A stretch of 64,000 nucleotides of DNA from Pterobdella sp. o SKG-2022 (taxonomy: Eukaryota; Annelida; Clitellata; Hirudinida; Piscicolidae). A program made the translations under genes and the position numbers. The notes below the pieces were generated by a model, which was not told the origin of the DNA, did no database searches, and worked only from the letters and a program-made list of their open reading frames with translations. Of the stretch, positions 38,401-47,987 are shown piece by piece; the stretch's first letter is position 1; each line of letters begins with the position of its first letter. The stretch lies in the NCBI GenBank assembly GCA_964035795.1, contig OZ038322.1, positions 8,185,345 to 8,249,344 of the forward strand. The letters are read 5' to 3'.

Positions 38401-41400
38401 GAAATTCCCGAGCTTCAAGGAAGTATGTTTTACACTGAACAAATAATGCCCTTCTCTTATTTCACATTATTCGGCATTTTTATTTTTTTGCTCTTACAAG
38501 CACGGTCTATGCGTGAAGGCAAATACTCTACATAAAAATGCAATGTATGACGCAAAAATATGAGTTTTTTAAAATAAACCTAAATTGAATTCTATTTGCA
38601 GAGTAAATGGGAAATATGAAAAGCACTGATGATTAAGGGTCAATAAATGCGGTTAAAAATTGTTAAATTAACCAATAAAGAATTTATAAAATTATAAGCT
38701 TTTTAGAATAAGTTGAAGCTATATAAAACTGCAGGCAGATTGAAAGCAGACATAATGAGAGATAACACACCACGCATAACAAACTAAGACTCTCTATACA
38801 TTTTCTCATGCTTGCCACTTTCATAACTTATTGTTTCAAGTTTCCAGATTCATTTTTTTGAAAACTTAGTCTTTTTCGTGGTTTTTCTTGTTCTCATTCT
38901 GAGATGTAGCGCCGCTAATAGTTTTGAGTAGTCTAAGAGTACTTGAATTCCAAGCAAGATGCCGAGTAATAATATTTTCAATATTGATACTTAAATTTGT
39001 AATTTCGGTTCTTTCAAAGAAAAAGTAAAAAGAATTTTGATATTTTGTTGATTAGAATGTTAGAATTAAATTTTATTTCCGGCTTTTATTTCTTTTAAAA
39101 TCAATTTGAATGTCGATTGAAGATTGTGCTTTTAAAAGTTTCTTTTCACTTTTAATTTGAATAAAATACAATTTCATTTGTATAATTTTGCTCCTATAAA
39201 GGCATCGAGTGCGACAAACTCTTCAGTTTTTCAATAAAATTTCCATCACAAAAATAAATTTTTTTACAATTTTTCAAAAATTGAAATTCACTTTTGCACA
39301 ATAAATTTTTTAGTGTTTAGAAATGAATTTTAAAAATTCTTATTTCCAAACTAAATTGATGGCAGCCATATTTCATATTAATTACGATGAAGTGATGGAA
39401 ATGAAAATAAGGTTGGAACAATCAAGTAAAGCATCTAGCACAAATAACGCATTGTCTTGAACCTCAACCCACACACATTTATCATTTTTCAATTACTTTT
39501 AAACCACGCAAAAAACTTAAATTCGTACATTTCATTCAAATTTCAAACATATTATTAAGATTAGAAGCATCGGTTTTACGATTTGCAACAAATAAGCATT
39601 CGAATAGTCATATACATATGTATTTTTAAACCTCCCAAGATCTTAGATGCAGTTATAGTCATGACATCTTTCGGCATCGACTTAGTGTTTATAGAAGACA
39701 TGAGTGAATCGCAGGGAGAGAAAGCGGTGGCCATTCTAATCGTTCTACTTCTCTGGAGGATTCTCAGGGTTATTAATGGTAAGGATCTATTCTGAATTCG
39801 TTGGGGTTTATAGTTTTTTGATCTTCAGACACAATAGGCTAAACGTCAATTCATCTGTTTTTTAGTACATTTCTCGATAAAAGATTTTAATTTTTCTTTA
39901 TGAAGACTGTATGAAAAATTTTTTGTCAGTTTTTGTAATTTTTTTAATTGAGAAAAAGCCATTTTTGGCGTTTTCTTAAAAATTTAATAAAAAAGTGTAA
40001 AAATTTCAAAAATATTTATAGCCTCCTTGCATATGAGTATTTTGGAAAGTGTCGAGGAAGTAAATTTTAATATGAAGCTCTTGTGAATTATTGCCCGCTT
40101 GTGCCGTCGAGCGATATTTTTTGTATCTGTTTTAAAGTCAAGAATACTCTTTCCATCGATTGATTTATTCAATTATATTTTGTGGTTGAATTTCCGAAAC
40201 AAGTCTAATTTTAAAACTGCTTATTTGATATATTTTTTTTATTAAAATTCTCATTCGAAGTTTTTTTTAGAAATTTAGCTCACATTTGAGCGTATCAACC
40301 TATGAAAAAGATTAAACTAATTTTTCAATTATTTAATATTTAAAAATTAATAACTTCATTAAACACAAAATATAGCACACTAAAAAATACTAAAACTCAA
40401 AAAATACTTGAAATGCCCACCAAGCAAGCCATAAAATATTAAAAATGAATGAAGGTATAATGGTGACGACAAAAAAACGACAAGATTTTCGCATCCAACT
40501 TCAAAAGAGGGCCCGCAGAAAAGCAGAAAGGAGAGTGGAGTATTTGGAGGATGACAGAAGTTGGAAAGATGTCGGTTATTTATTTTTATTGCACATAAAA
40601 GAAAAATAGTATGCTTTTAAAATTACAAATTGCACCTTGTTACAGAATTTTTCTTTTTTTTGTGAAGTTTTCTAGTTCATTGAATGGAATTCAATTCGGG
40701 AGTTGTTGCTTTCGTAAAAATTTGTTCATGGTCTTTAGAGCTATTTAATTGAATCTACACCCCCATACTAAACGCCGCAAGGGCCATTGAAACCTTCTTC
40801 CACGTTCACGTATATAATTAACAGTGCTTTCAACCTTAATATTCAAGTTTCAACAAAAAATCATTATTTTGTCTTTTCTAAACAGTGTTTAACTTTTAAA
40901 AACTATTTTAAAACAGTTTGTTAATATCCAAAAAATGTGAATACTTTTTCTTAAAAGCTAAAAATCTTCTTAACGATAAAAAAGATATTTGGGATAAGTA
41001 AGACAGTTAATAAGATTAAGCAAGTTAGGAAAAGACTGTACTTCAAATAAAAAGTATCAACGTGTGCGAGGTCACTAATAGTAAAATAATTCAATTTTTT
41101 AATGCTGCAGTCCATTATAGTGTCAGAAAAATAAGTGAGCTATTGAATCTTTCATTCAGGTGTGAATGTTTATAGAAACAATGGTTATTACCTTATTGTA
41201 TCATGCATTCGACTCTAATTGGATTTAACGGGTTCAAAAAAAACTAAAACGTTCATAAGGACAAAATGCGTAGTTATTTGCGTTAAATTTTTCAAGTAAA
41301 AAAGAAGCTTATTCAGCTTCCATGAAAATTTAGGAACTGTCGGCCCCTCTAGCTCAATGGTTGAGCATTAGACTAATTATCTAAAGTTACCGGGTACGAT

Positions 41401-44400
41401 CCCACGTGGGCCGACAATTAGCACCTGTTCCACAGTGTGTTTTCGTTACATTAAAGTTGTAGCAAGCGCTTTGATCTATAAGGAAAAGCGCTTTATAAAT
41501 ACCGCATTACATTACATTACATTACATTACAACTGAAACCTGACAGGTTTTGAATTTGAATAGTTGATAGGGAAATCCCATTTGAGTTATTACTCCAAAA
41601 AATTTAAAAATAATTTGATAGCCACCAAAAACCAAAAAGGTTTGTAAATTTTTACAATAATATAAAACTTCTCAGTCCCATCAGAATTTTGAATTTTAAA
41701 GTAAATTATATTTGTATTGCACGAAGCCAAATCGAACACTTACCAACTGAATAACGCGAATCTTTCGTAAATCGAATCCACATCATTATATTAACTGCAT
41801 TATCATGGCAAGTAATGGCATTTTAGACTTGATTTGATAATGTCAATTGATGATGTAGCTCGATTTACAACAGCTCGGTGTTGTTCAGACAATAAAAGTT
41901 TATGTTTTGAATCAACTTAATCTAGGATATCTAAGTTTTTTCCCAATATTTATAAATGATGGATTTTTGAGTTTGAAAAATATATTCCAAGAGCAATCTT
42001 ATTCATTGTGCGGCATGGGGTATGGCAGATAAAATCATTATTTAAATATATTGTTGATATTTCAACTTAAATACAGCGAAATGAATGTAATTTGGACATT
42101 AGCTGAGCTATTGAATAAATCGAGATTCCTAGACGTACATTTCGTTTTGAAGAAGATTAATTCGTAACTAAATGATTCCTGGTCATTTAGTTTTTTGCAT
42201 GAATGCTTGAATGCTGTGAGAAAACTTTAAAATCGCTAAATTTTTCTGTTTTTGCAGTTCAAAAACTAAGTTCGATTTAATCAAAGCCCTGCATGAAACG
42301 GGAAAAAATTTTGTTTTTTAAAATTAAAAAAAGCATCTTCATGCTCAGAAAAACAAATTTTAAAGTTTTTTCACCCAAAGAACCAAGCTTTTCGTAATGT
42401 GAATTTGAATTAGCAAGTATGTTGAACATAATGTTACAAAAAGGCTATGTATCTAAGAATAGATCGAGCAAATTAAAATAGAAATCATTGAAAACGATTC
42501 GAGAAATTGAAACGACTAAAGAAGCGTCAAGTATAAATTGAGAACAATCAAGTTTTGAGGAATTGATCAGTACATAGGTATACAAGCTATGTACAAATGA
42601 ATGCTTTGAAGATTAAAAGGTTGTAGAAGATATAACTTATCCATTATATTAATAGTTGAGTTAAAAATACAAATACGTATATAAAGGCGCATATACAATA
42701 TCCAACTAAATGTTTATAGAGTTATAAAAGTTATACAAAATAAAATATCTATTTTTTTAGTAGACAAGTCAACCATTTTTTATTGGAGGATGAACACATG
42801 TATAATTCATGTAATGTAAAGTATATACATTCTAACGCAATTTTCTATTGAGTATTCTGAGAACATTGATCAAATAAACCGAGATGAATAACTTGTATAC
42901 TATTGAAGTCTTATGCTTAAAGTTAAGACACTCCTAATGTTTTCATAAATGATAGTTGGAACTATAAGTTGATTGGATGTTAGTCATCAAGAATTGAACA
43001 ACCAAAAAGGATAATAGAAACTTGGATGACTTTTTATTTTCAATTTTTTATGAAGAATTTTTGATACATTTATTTAAAAAAAAACTAAAATTTTCAATAA
43101 GTACAACCTTATCATAAATCATTAGTAGTTTTATGATAAGGTTGTACTTATTGAAAATTTTATTTTTTTTTAAAAATAAATGTGTCAAAAATTCCTCATA
43201 AAAAATTGAAAATAAAAAGTTATTTAAATAATATAAAAAAAGATACATAAGGTGTCTCTAAAAAATAATAAAAATTATATGTTAGAAGCTCAATGCATGT
43301 TATAAGATTTGTCAAAGCTATAGTGTGTTAAATAATAGGACAAAAATGGAAAACCTCTCAGAGTAATAGATGAATGTGATAGTTGGAATTAAACTAAAAA
43401 TAATGTCAAAATATTTAAATAGAATGCAGAAAAAATATATAATTTGAAAAAGAAAATTTAAAAAAAATAAAATAGATTACTTCATTGATAATTTTGTCTC
43501 CATCTTCATTTTTTGGTTCACAATTAGTTTTATAAACTTGAATATTTTGAATTAAAAAAAACACGTTTTGCCGAGAAAAAACAGCAAAACTTTTTGTAAA
43601 TAAAATCTTATCACAATTCATCAGCTTATTTTTTAAAAAACTTGTTTTTTTTGAGAATTTTTGATAAATTATAAAAGTTTATTAAATTCATGTTATTAAA
43701 AAACGTACGAGGTTTCTAAAAAACTTCTTGAAAAACTTCGACTTCCGGATGTAGCTAATGATGGAATAATGTTTATACTCGTTAAGATAAAATAAAGTTA
43801 AGTTCAAGGTTTGAGTTAAAAACCAGTTTTCATATTCAAAGCATCAAGATTAATTGGAAATAATAAACAAATTTGAATATCTATTGTTAATTATTTAAGC
43901 ACATATGATACATAGTGCGCTATACAATTCTAAATAAAAATCATTATCATGACTGAATTTATTTTTACTTTTAAAAGCAGTAGAGTCATAATTGTGAAAA
44001 TCTCGAAAAATTACATTATGCCAAGAACAAAAATGGAAGGTTCAAAACTTTATTGAAATGGTTTCAAAATGGAAAGCATCAAAAAGTGATTTTATTTAAT
44101 AAAAATTCTTTTGTGGACTTTATAAGGGCGCTCGTTTGAAATAAACATGCAAAAAGTTATTCTGTTGTCATTTCAGTCCTTATTTATGCCCCTAAAAACT
44201 AACTCATTATTTCATAACTTTATAGCCTACAACTGTCGAAATGTTTTAATCGATTTTTAATATGGAGGGAAATTTCAAATTTATTCATGGAGACTCGGTG
44301 AAAATATTGGAAGAAAACTTCGGAATGATAAATTAAGAGAAATTAATTTCTTAAACAATAGGTTGAAAATGTTAAATGAAATCTAAAGTATATTTTTTCA

Positions 44401-47400
44401 ATTTTTTCAATTTAAAATTAATCTTGATTTTTACTTTCTGTTGCCTTTATAATATCAACCTCGAAGAATTTGAAAATAATTTTGCTGCTTACTGCACCAT
44501 ATGTTTCAAAAGATTTTGGGGTTCTATAAGACAATAATTTTTTCAAAAATTTTTTTTAAAAATTTTTTATAAATCTATTCTTATATACTCTTCAACAGAA
44601 TATTTGATCAAAAATTTAATTAAATTTTGTTTTTCAATAGCTGTGTACAAGAACCATTTTTTTTATAAACTTCAAAGCTTTTTCATATTTAATTTGTTAA
44701 CTTACATAATTCATATAATAATTGAGAAATTTTTTTTCAATCTTTTTCAAAGAGATATGTGTTATCTCTTGATGCTTACATATTTACCAGTCAGGATATC
44801 TTGTAAGGCCAGCCTCAATACACCTAATAAAATGACATAAAATCGATGATTTTATAAATATTTCGGTAGAAAATAAAAAAATGAAAAATAATATTTGGTT
44901 TGGATTCATATTTCAGAACTTAACTAAAATTAGTCTACTCTTTTAGTGCGTATTTTATCTTGATATTTTTCTTGAGAAGATTATATACCTGTGACACGCT
45001 GTATATATAATATTCATACTTATTTGAGATATAAAAGACTCTAGAATTCTCAGTTTTGAATATGGTTTTTTTCCATGTCAAAATACTAAGCCCGACGGGA
45101 AGCAAATTTATTATTCATAAGACAGACTGAATCTCAGCTTCGAGGGTGAATAAACTTTTACACTTAACTGCAGGATTTGAAAAGGAATTTCAACTCAAAT
45201 AATATATATTTCCAGAGTTTTATGGTTCTGAGTGGAAACTTCATAAAAGAAATATTTTTGTTGTCTTTCAAAGACTTTTAACTCGGTGGAGAAGGTTTTT
45301 GAACCACAAAGAAAATGTAAAAAATTCTTACTTTTTTCCATTCATATGCTATAAATACTGAAACAAGTAATATTAATGATAAAATCAATAATCTTAGATC
45401 CATACTTTGTGTTTGATGGTTATTATTATTATTATTATTATTGGTAAAAATCCAAAACATTCTTAACATGGCTGGAAAACCCCAGTATGTCTTTACTTTT
45501 TTTAGACATAATTAGACAAAGCTGATGATTCAAATTATTATCATTATCCTAAGATTTATATAGTGGGCAATTTGTAAACAAGGTTTCTTTCGGACGCGCT
45601 TTTACTGAAATAGCAAAAAGTTTGAAATTACTATGCACAAACCTCGAATGGATTAAACAAAAAAAGTCGTTTCGTTGCCACATTTGCAAATTTTATTTAT
45701 TATTTTGATGATGATAAATTTGGCGATCTAACTTGATAAAATGAAAATTTGTGCTATGCATATATTTTTTGTGAGATTTGAAAAAAAAACTTGTGACAAT
45801 TCTTGCGTAGCTTGGTAATTTGTGGTATGAAACTTGATATATATTTCAAGAGAACATTTTTGACAAGTTCAGCCTTATCATAAAATCTTGGTAGTGCAAT
45901 GCAAGTTTAAACTTATATTTCGACTTTTGCATAATTTATATTCAAATTGAAAATTCATTTTTTCGATTTCGAAAAAAATTGTATAAAAGTATTATGTAAG
46001 TATTTAGCTTCAGTAAAATTATTTCAAAACTATGCTTAAATTACCCACAACACTCACATTCTATTAAAAATTTCATGATGATGACGATCAGAGAGAAATA
46101 GCAAATCTGAAAAGATTATGCAGTGAAAAAGGAGCTCTCGATGAAGAAATACAAGCATGCAAACCAAGAAGAAGGAGTTCGTATATATATTTATTAGTGA
46201 CTTTTGCTTTAAAACTTTCAATATCACTCGAATCTATATTCATTAAATCTGAATAATTTTTCTTGTGTTCCTTAATGAAGCAAAATTTTTTAAAATAGTG
46301 GAATCGACTATTTCTAAAAATGATGATGTGTCATGCTGAACGTGCCTTGTTTAAAATATTACTTACAATTTCAACAGCAATTTTTCAAAAAATGGACACT
46401 TCTCTGGGACTTTCATCAATCGCTTCTCTTTCTCTGGGTCTGTCTATGTCAATGACTTGTCAGCAACAGCAGCAACAACAAATACAACAACAACAGCAAC
46501 TGCAACAGAAAAAAATTCAACAAATTCAACACGAATTACAGAAAAAACAGCTCGAAGAGGAACAACAACAAGCAAACAAAAATCTTTCTAAGCGTTCTAG
46601 TCTTTCTGTGCAAACTATCAAACAATTGTTCAACCAGCCTTCCAACCAATCGGATGAACAAACAAAGAAGAAACAGCTCGAACAGAAACAAAATCATCGT
46701 TCAAATGACAAATCAAAAACGCAATCAACTTCTTTTTCAGTGTTTCAATCAAACCCCCAATCATTAGATTTATCATCAGAAAAAATTTTTGAATCACCCT
46801 TAAGAAATTCAACGAATCCACAGTCAACAACAACAAACAAATTGGAAACGTCTTCCACTCATTCAAACAGTCACAACCACTCAACCTCTTCCAAACCATC
46901 CTACAATAACCTTTATAAGCATAACTTTGTGGAGTCTAATCCTGAACTCAAGTAAATTTTCCAATTTCATTATTTAAAAAAAAATCTTTACTTCATTTTA
47001 TCTCTTTTGTTGTTTTATCTTTTTAATGGAAACATACAGTTTAAAACATGATTATATTTTGAAAATAATTTCTCATTTATTTAGTTCATAATGTTTTTCG
47101 TAGTTTAATTTTCAAGAATTATTTCAAATTTATATATTTAATGTTGCAGTCAAGTGAAAAGCAGGTACCACAAAAAACATTCTTTGCAACTCTCTTTGTT
47201 CTACAACATCCTCAAAGACTCGCCCAGCAAAAGATCCGATAAAAATGATCAATCTAAATCTGTTAAAATAGAAAATGATAGAGGAAAGAATGTAATTTTT
47301 GATCTAAACAGCAATCAGAAAGCAGCAAAAAGCAGCAAAGAAAGTTTCTTAAATAATTTAAAAGAAAACAAAAATATGATTGTGAATAATTTGACAAATA

Positions 47401-47987
47401 AGTTTAGACTTGAAGAGCAAAAAAAATACAATAAATTCGGTGTTATCGGTAATAGCAGTAGTTTTAATAATAATGTGAATTTAAACTCTGGTGGTGAAAA
47501 ACATGATTGTGAAAATAGTAAAAAAAATAAAAGTGTTTTAAAAGTGAAATCCATTTTGAAAAAGTCAAACTGCATTCATGAAAGTGGCTCTCTCGATACA
47601 AATAGAGATTCTGAAAGTGAATACCAGACAGAAAACTCAAAATATCAAAGTGACAACTTTGAAGATTTGAACTTTGAAACGAATATATCTAAAAGTGAAG
47701 CGGAGAATGGCAGTTTCTCTTCTGAAAGTTTTTCAAAAAGCAATAAACCCAATTTGAAAAAAATCTCGAACTCTTATGATGCTAGTAACGACATAAACAA
47801 CAAAAAAACTGACTTTTCGTCTGATCATGATTTGTTTCGTAATGAAACAATTACTGATAACAAAATTAAAGATGAAAAAACAAAAAACAACAAGGTAGAA
47901 AAGACAAGTATGAATAATATCGATGAAGATAAAACACCAGAAAGCACACAAAAAATGAGTATAAACTTGAATGGAACTACAGAGTGA
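20430..47987 (+). CDS. HVCN1: Voltage-gated proton channel Hv1 with a large C-terminal extension and a possible S1-S2 insertion
   Basis: Core exons in phase are 20430-20509, 21116-21240 (or to 21313), 32334-32418, 35638-35691, 39640-39778, 40455-40570, 46092-46176, 46378-46951 and 47150-47987 (stop). S1 (FCVLMILDVAVVITEILLDL) keeps the selectivity-filter Asp and the Glu and Asp equivalent to human E119 and D123. S2 (VIHYCSIVILGIFVVQ) keeps the zinc-site His and charge-transfer Phe but has Gln for E153. The 54-base exon (VFTKIITMGVEFFKKKIE) aligns residue for residue with the human S2-S3 link. S3 keeps both Asp. S4 is VLLLWRILRVING. A coiled coil follows, then a ~490-residue tail with a poly-Gln tract and Lys/Asn/Ser-rich sequence. 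With exons 28760-28943 and 29028-30887 included, the frame is 1379 residues. Using the later S1 donor (21313) and skipping them gives 722. In known Hv1 proteins the channel extrudes protons on depolarisation and dimerises through the coiled coil. Confidence 0.87.
21029..21068. repeat. Dispersed repeat with TTAGCCTTATCATAAAACGTT motif
   Basis: A sequence around GATAAGTTTAGCCTTATCATAAAA recurs at about 45860-45887 (GACAAGTTCAGCCTTATCATAAAA), more weakly at about 1730-1760, and in inverted form in the foldback at 43029-43220. It is probably the end of a dispersed element whose full extent I cannot trace. This copy is just upstream of the S1 exon. Confidence 0.45.
22486..22690 (+). repeat. Strand-asymmetric A/C-rich low-complexity tract
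   Basis: About 200 bases consist almost entirely of A and C on the plus strand, with very few G or T, including a CCTCCCCCTCCCC block near 22550. It keeps a long frame open (Lys/Asn/Thr/Pro), which I attribute to composition alone. It is inside an HVCN1 intron. Confidence 0.6.
26231..26494. mobile_element. MITE-like element with AAGCTT-core terminal inverted repeats
   Basis: The left end GTAACGAAAAGCTTCGTAC (26231-26249) and the right end GTACGAAGCTTTTCTTCAAC (26475-26494) are inverted copies, about 264 bp apart, with no coding capacity between them. Another left-end copy lies at 26531-26550 and one at 12642. No clear target duplication was found, so the element class is not assigned. Confidence 0.55.
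26531..26550. repeat. Isolated terminal repeat of the AAGCTT-core family
   Basis: The sequence GTTAACGAAAAGCTTCGTAC repeats the terminus of the neighbouring 264-bp element and is followed by a loosely similar interior (cagtgtgcaataa). It may be a nested or partial copy. Confidence 0.45.
27117..27139. repeat. (TTGG)n tetranucleotide repeat
   Basis: About five to six tandem TTGG units lie within the large HVCN1 intron. No function can be inferred. Confidence 0.8.
28760..30903 (+). CDS. Two coding exons between S1 and S2 of HVCN1: giant loop or nested gene
   Basis: Exon 28760-28943 and exon 29028-30887/30903 join in frame through a good 84-base intron and encode about 680 residues, rich in Lys, Asn and Ser, with few cysteines and no recognised domain or membrane segment. 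An open frame of 1872 bases is far beyond chance in this AT-rich DNA. The exons are phase-compatible with S1 (phase 1, donor 21241) on one side and S2 (phase 2, acceptor 32333) on the other, so they could form an enormous S1-S2 loop. The alternative is a nested same-strand gene: an ATG at 28762 sits 2 bases after an acceptor, the second exon can read through its donor to TAA at 30901-30903, and AATAAA lies at 30934. I cannot decide between them from sequence. Many N-x-S/T sequons occur, but this is expected in an Asn/Ser-rich chain. Confidence 0.7.
32334..32418 (+). other. HVCN1: HVCN1 exon encoding S2
   Basis: The exon follows an excellent acceptor (TTACCTTTCATCAG) and encodes SKYVKTLFHISHVIHYCSIV and the rest of S2 up to the final Gln codon at the donor. 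The His aligns with human H140, a zinc ligand, and the Phe three residues before the end with F150. The final Gln occupies the place of E153. The donor is GTACTG. Confidence 0.85.
35638..35691 (+). other. HVCN1: HVCN1 54-base exon, S2 end to S3 start
   Basis: Bounded by TTTTTCAG and GTTAGT, this exon encodes exactly eighteen residues (VFTKIITMGVEFFKKKIE), phase 0 on both sides. It aligns without gaps to the human stretch between E153 and the S3 start. Its isolation in 7 kb of intron makes it easy to miss, and its fit strongly supports the gene model. Confidence 0.85.
39640..39778 (+). other. HVCN1: HVCN1 exon encoding S3 and S4
   Basis: It encodes ILDAVIVMTSFGIDLVF (S3, both Asp present), a short acidic S3-S4 loop without the His equivalent to human H193, and S4 ending VLLLWRILRVING. 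Only two of the three canonical S4 arginines are present; the first is Leu. The phase-1 donor GTAAGG splits the Gly of the conserved NG, as in related genes. Confidence 0.88.
41339..41530 (+). repeat. tRNA-derived SINE, copy B (fuller copy)
   Basis: The head has an 8-bp acceptor stem (GTCGGCCC with GGGCCGAC), A-box-like TAGCTCAATGG, a TTAGA/TCTAA anticodon stem with loop CTAATTA, and B-box-like GGTACGATCCC. The body contains a hairpin-forming AGCGCTTT...AAAGCGCT segment, and the tail is (ACATT)n, about six units ending at 41530. Homology to copy A at 8360-8504 covers head, junction and tail. Confidence 0.8.
43029..43220. repeat. 192-bp near-perfect foldback (inverted repeat)
   Basis: The two ~92-base arms are almost exact reverse complements around a short centre near 43124. 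The outer ends read ACTTTTTATTTTC and GAAAATAAAAAGT, and the inner parts carry AAGTACAACCTTATCATAAA and its complement. No ORF is present. It could be a foldback MITE or a precursor of a long hairpin RNA. Confidence 0.8.
45420..45442. repeat. (ATT)n microsatellite
   Basis: Six to seven tandem TAT/ATT units lie in an HVCN1 intron. On the minus strand they produce a run of Asn codons in a spurious open frame. Confidence 0.85.
46378..46951 (+). other. HVCN1: HVCN1 exon with poly-Gln tract
   Basis: It joins in phase to the coiled-coil exon 46092-46176 and to the last exon 47150-47987. A conserved-looking start (MDTSLGLSSIASLSLGLSM) is followed by an interrupted poly-Gln region predicted to form a helix (QQ runs, then KKIQQIQHELQKKQLEEE) and then Ser/Asn/Thr-rich sequence. 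No domain is recognised. The tail is far longer than the few residues that follow the coiled coil in vertebrate Hv1. Confidence 0.75.
47150..47987 (+). other. HVCN1: Terminal HVCN1 exon
   Basis: A 279-codon final exon, rich in Lys, Ser, Asn, Glu and Asp, ends MSINLNGTTE then TGA. It contains a basic cluster (KSRYHKKH) and several SxSE/SES stretches that could be casein-kinase-2 sites. No fold is recognised and disorder is likely. AATAAA at 48000-48005 follows the stop closely, with further AATAAA hexamers downstream. Confidence 0.75.

Larger units (their letters stand above)
30888..39639 (+). other. HVCN1: HVCN1 introns flanking the S2 and S2-S3 exons
   Basis: Apart from the S2 exon (32334-32418) and the 54-base exon (35638-35691), this stretch holds AT-rich intron with no supported gene. 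Short open frames on either strand here lack splice partners, homology or coding composition. Confidence 0.6.
40571..46091 (+). other. HVCN1: HVCN1 intron between coiled-coil exons
   Basis: This is a 5.5-kb intron with no supported coding exon. It holds a tRNA-derived SINE (41339-41530), a 192-bp foldback (43029-43220), an (ATT)n microsatellite (about 45420-45442) and one copy of the TTATCATAAAA dispersed repeat (about 45860-45887). Confidence 0.6.

Noticed and set aside
45278..45469. Minus-strand frame with an Asn run
   Set aside because: The Asn run is the (ATT)n microsatellite read in reverse, and nothing supports coding.
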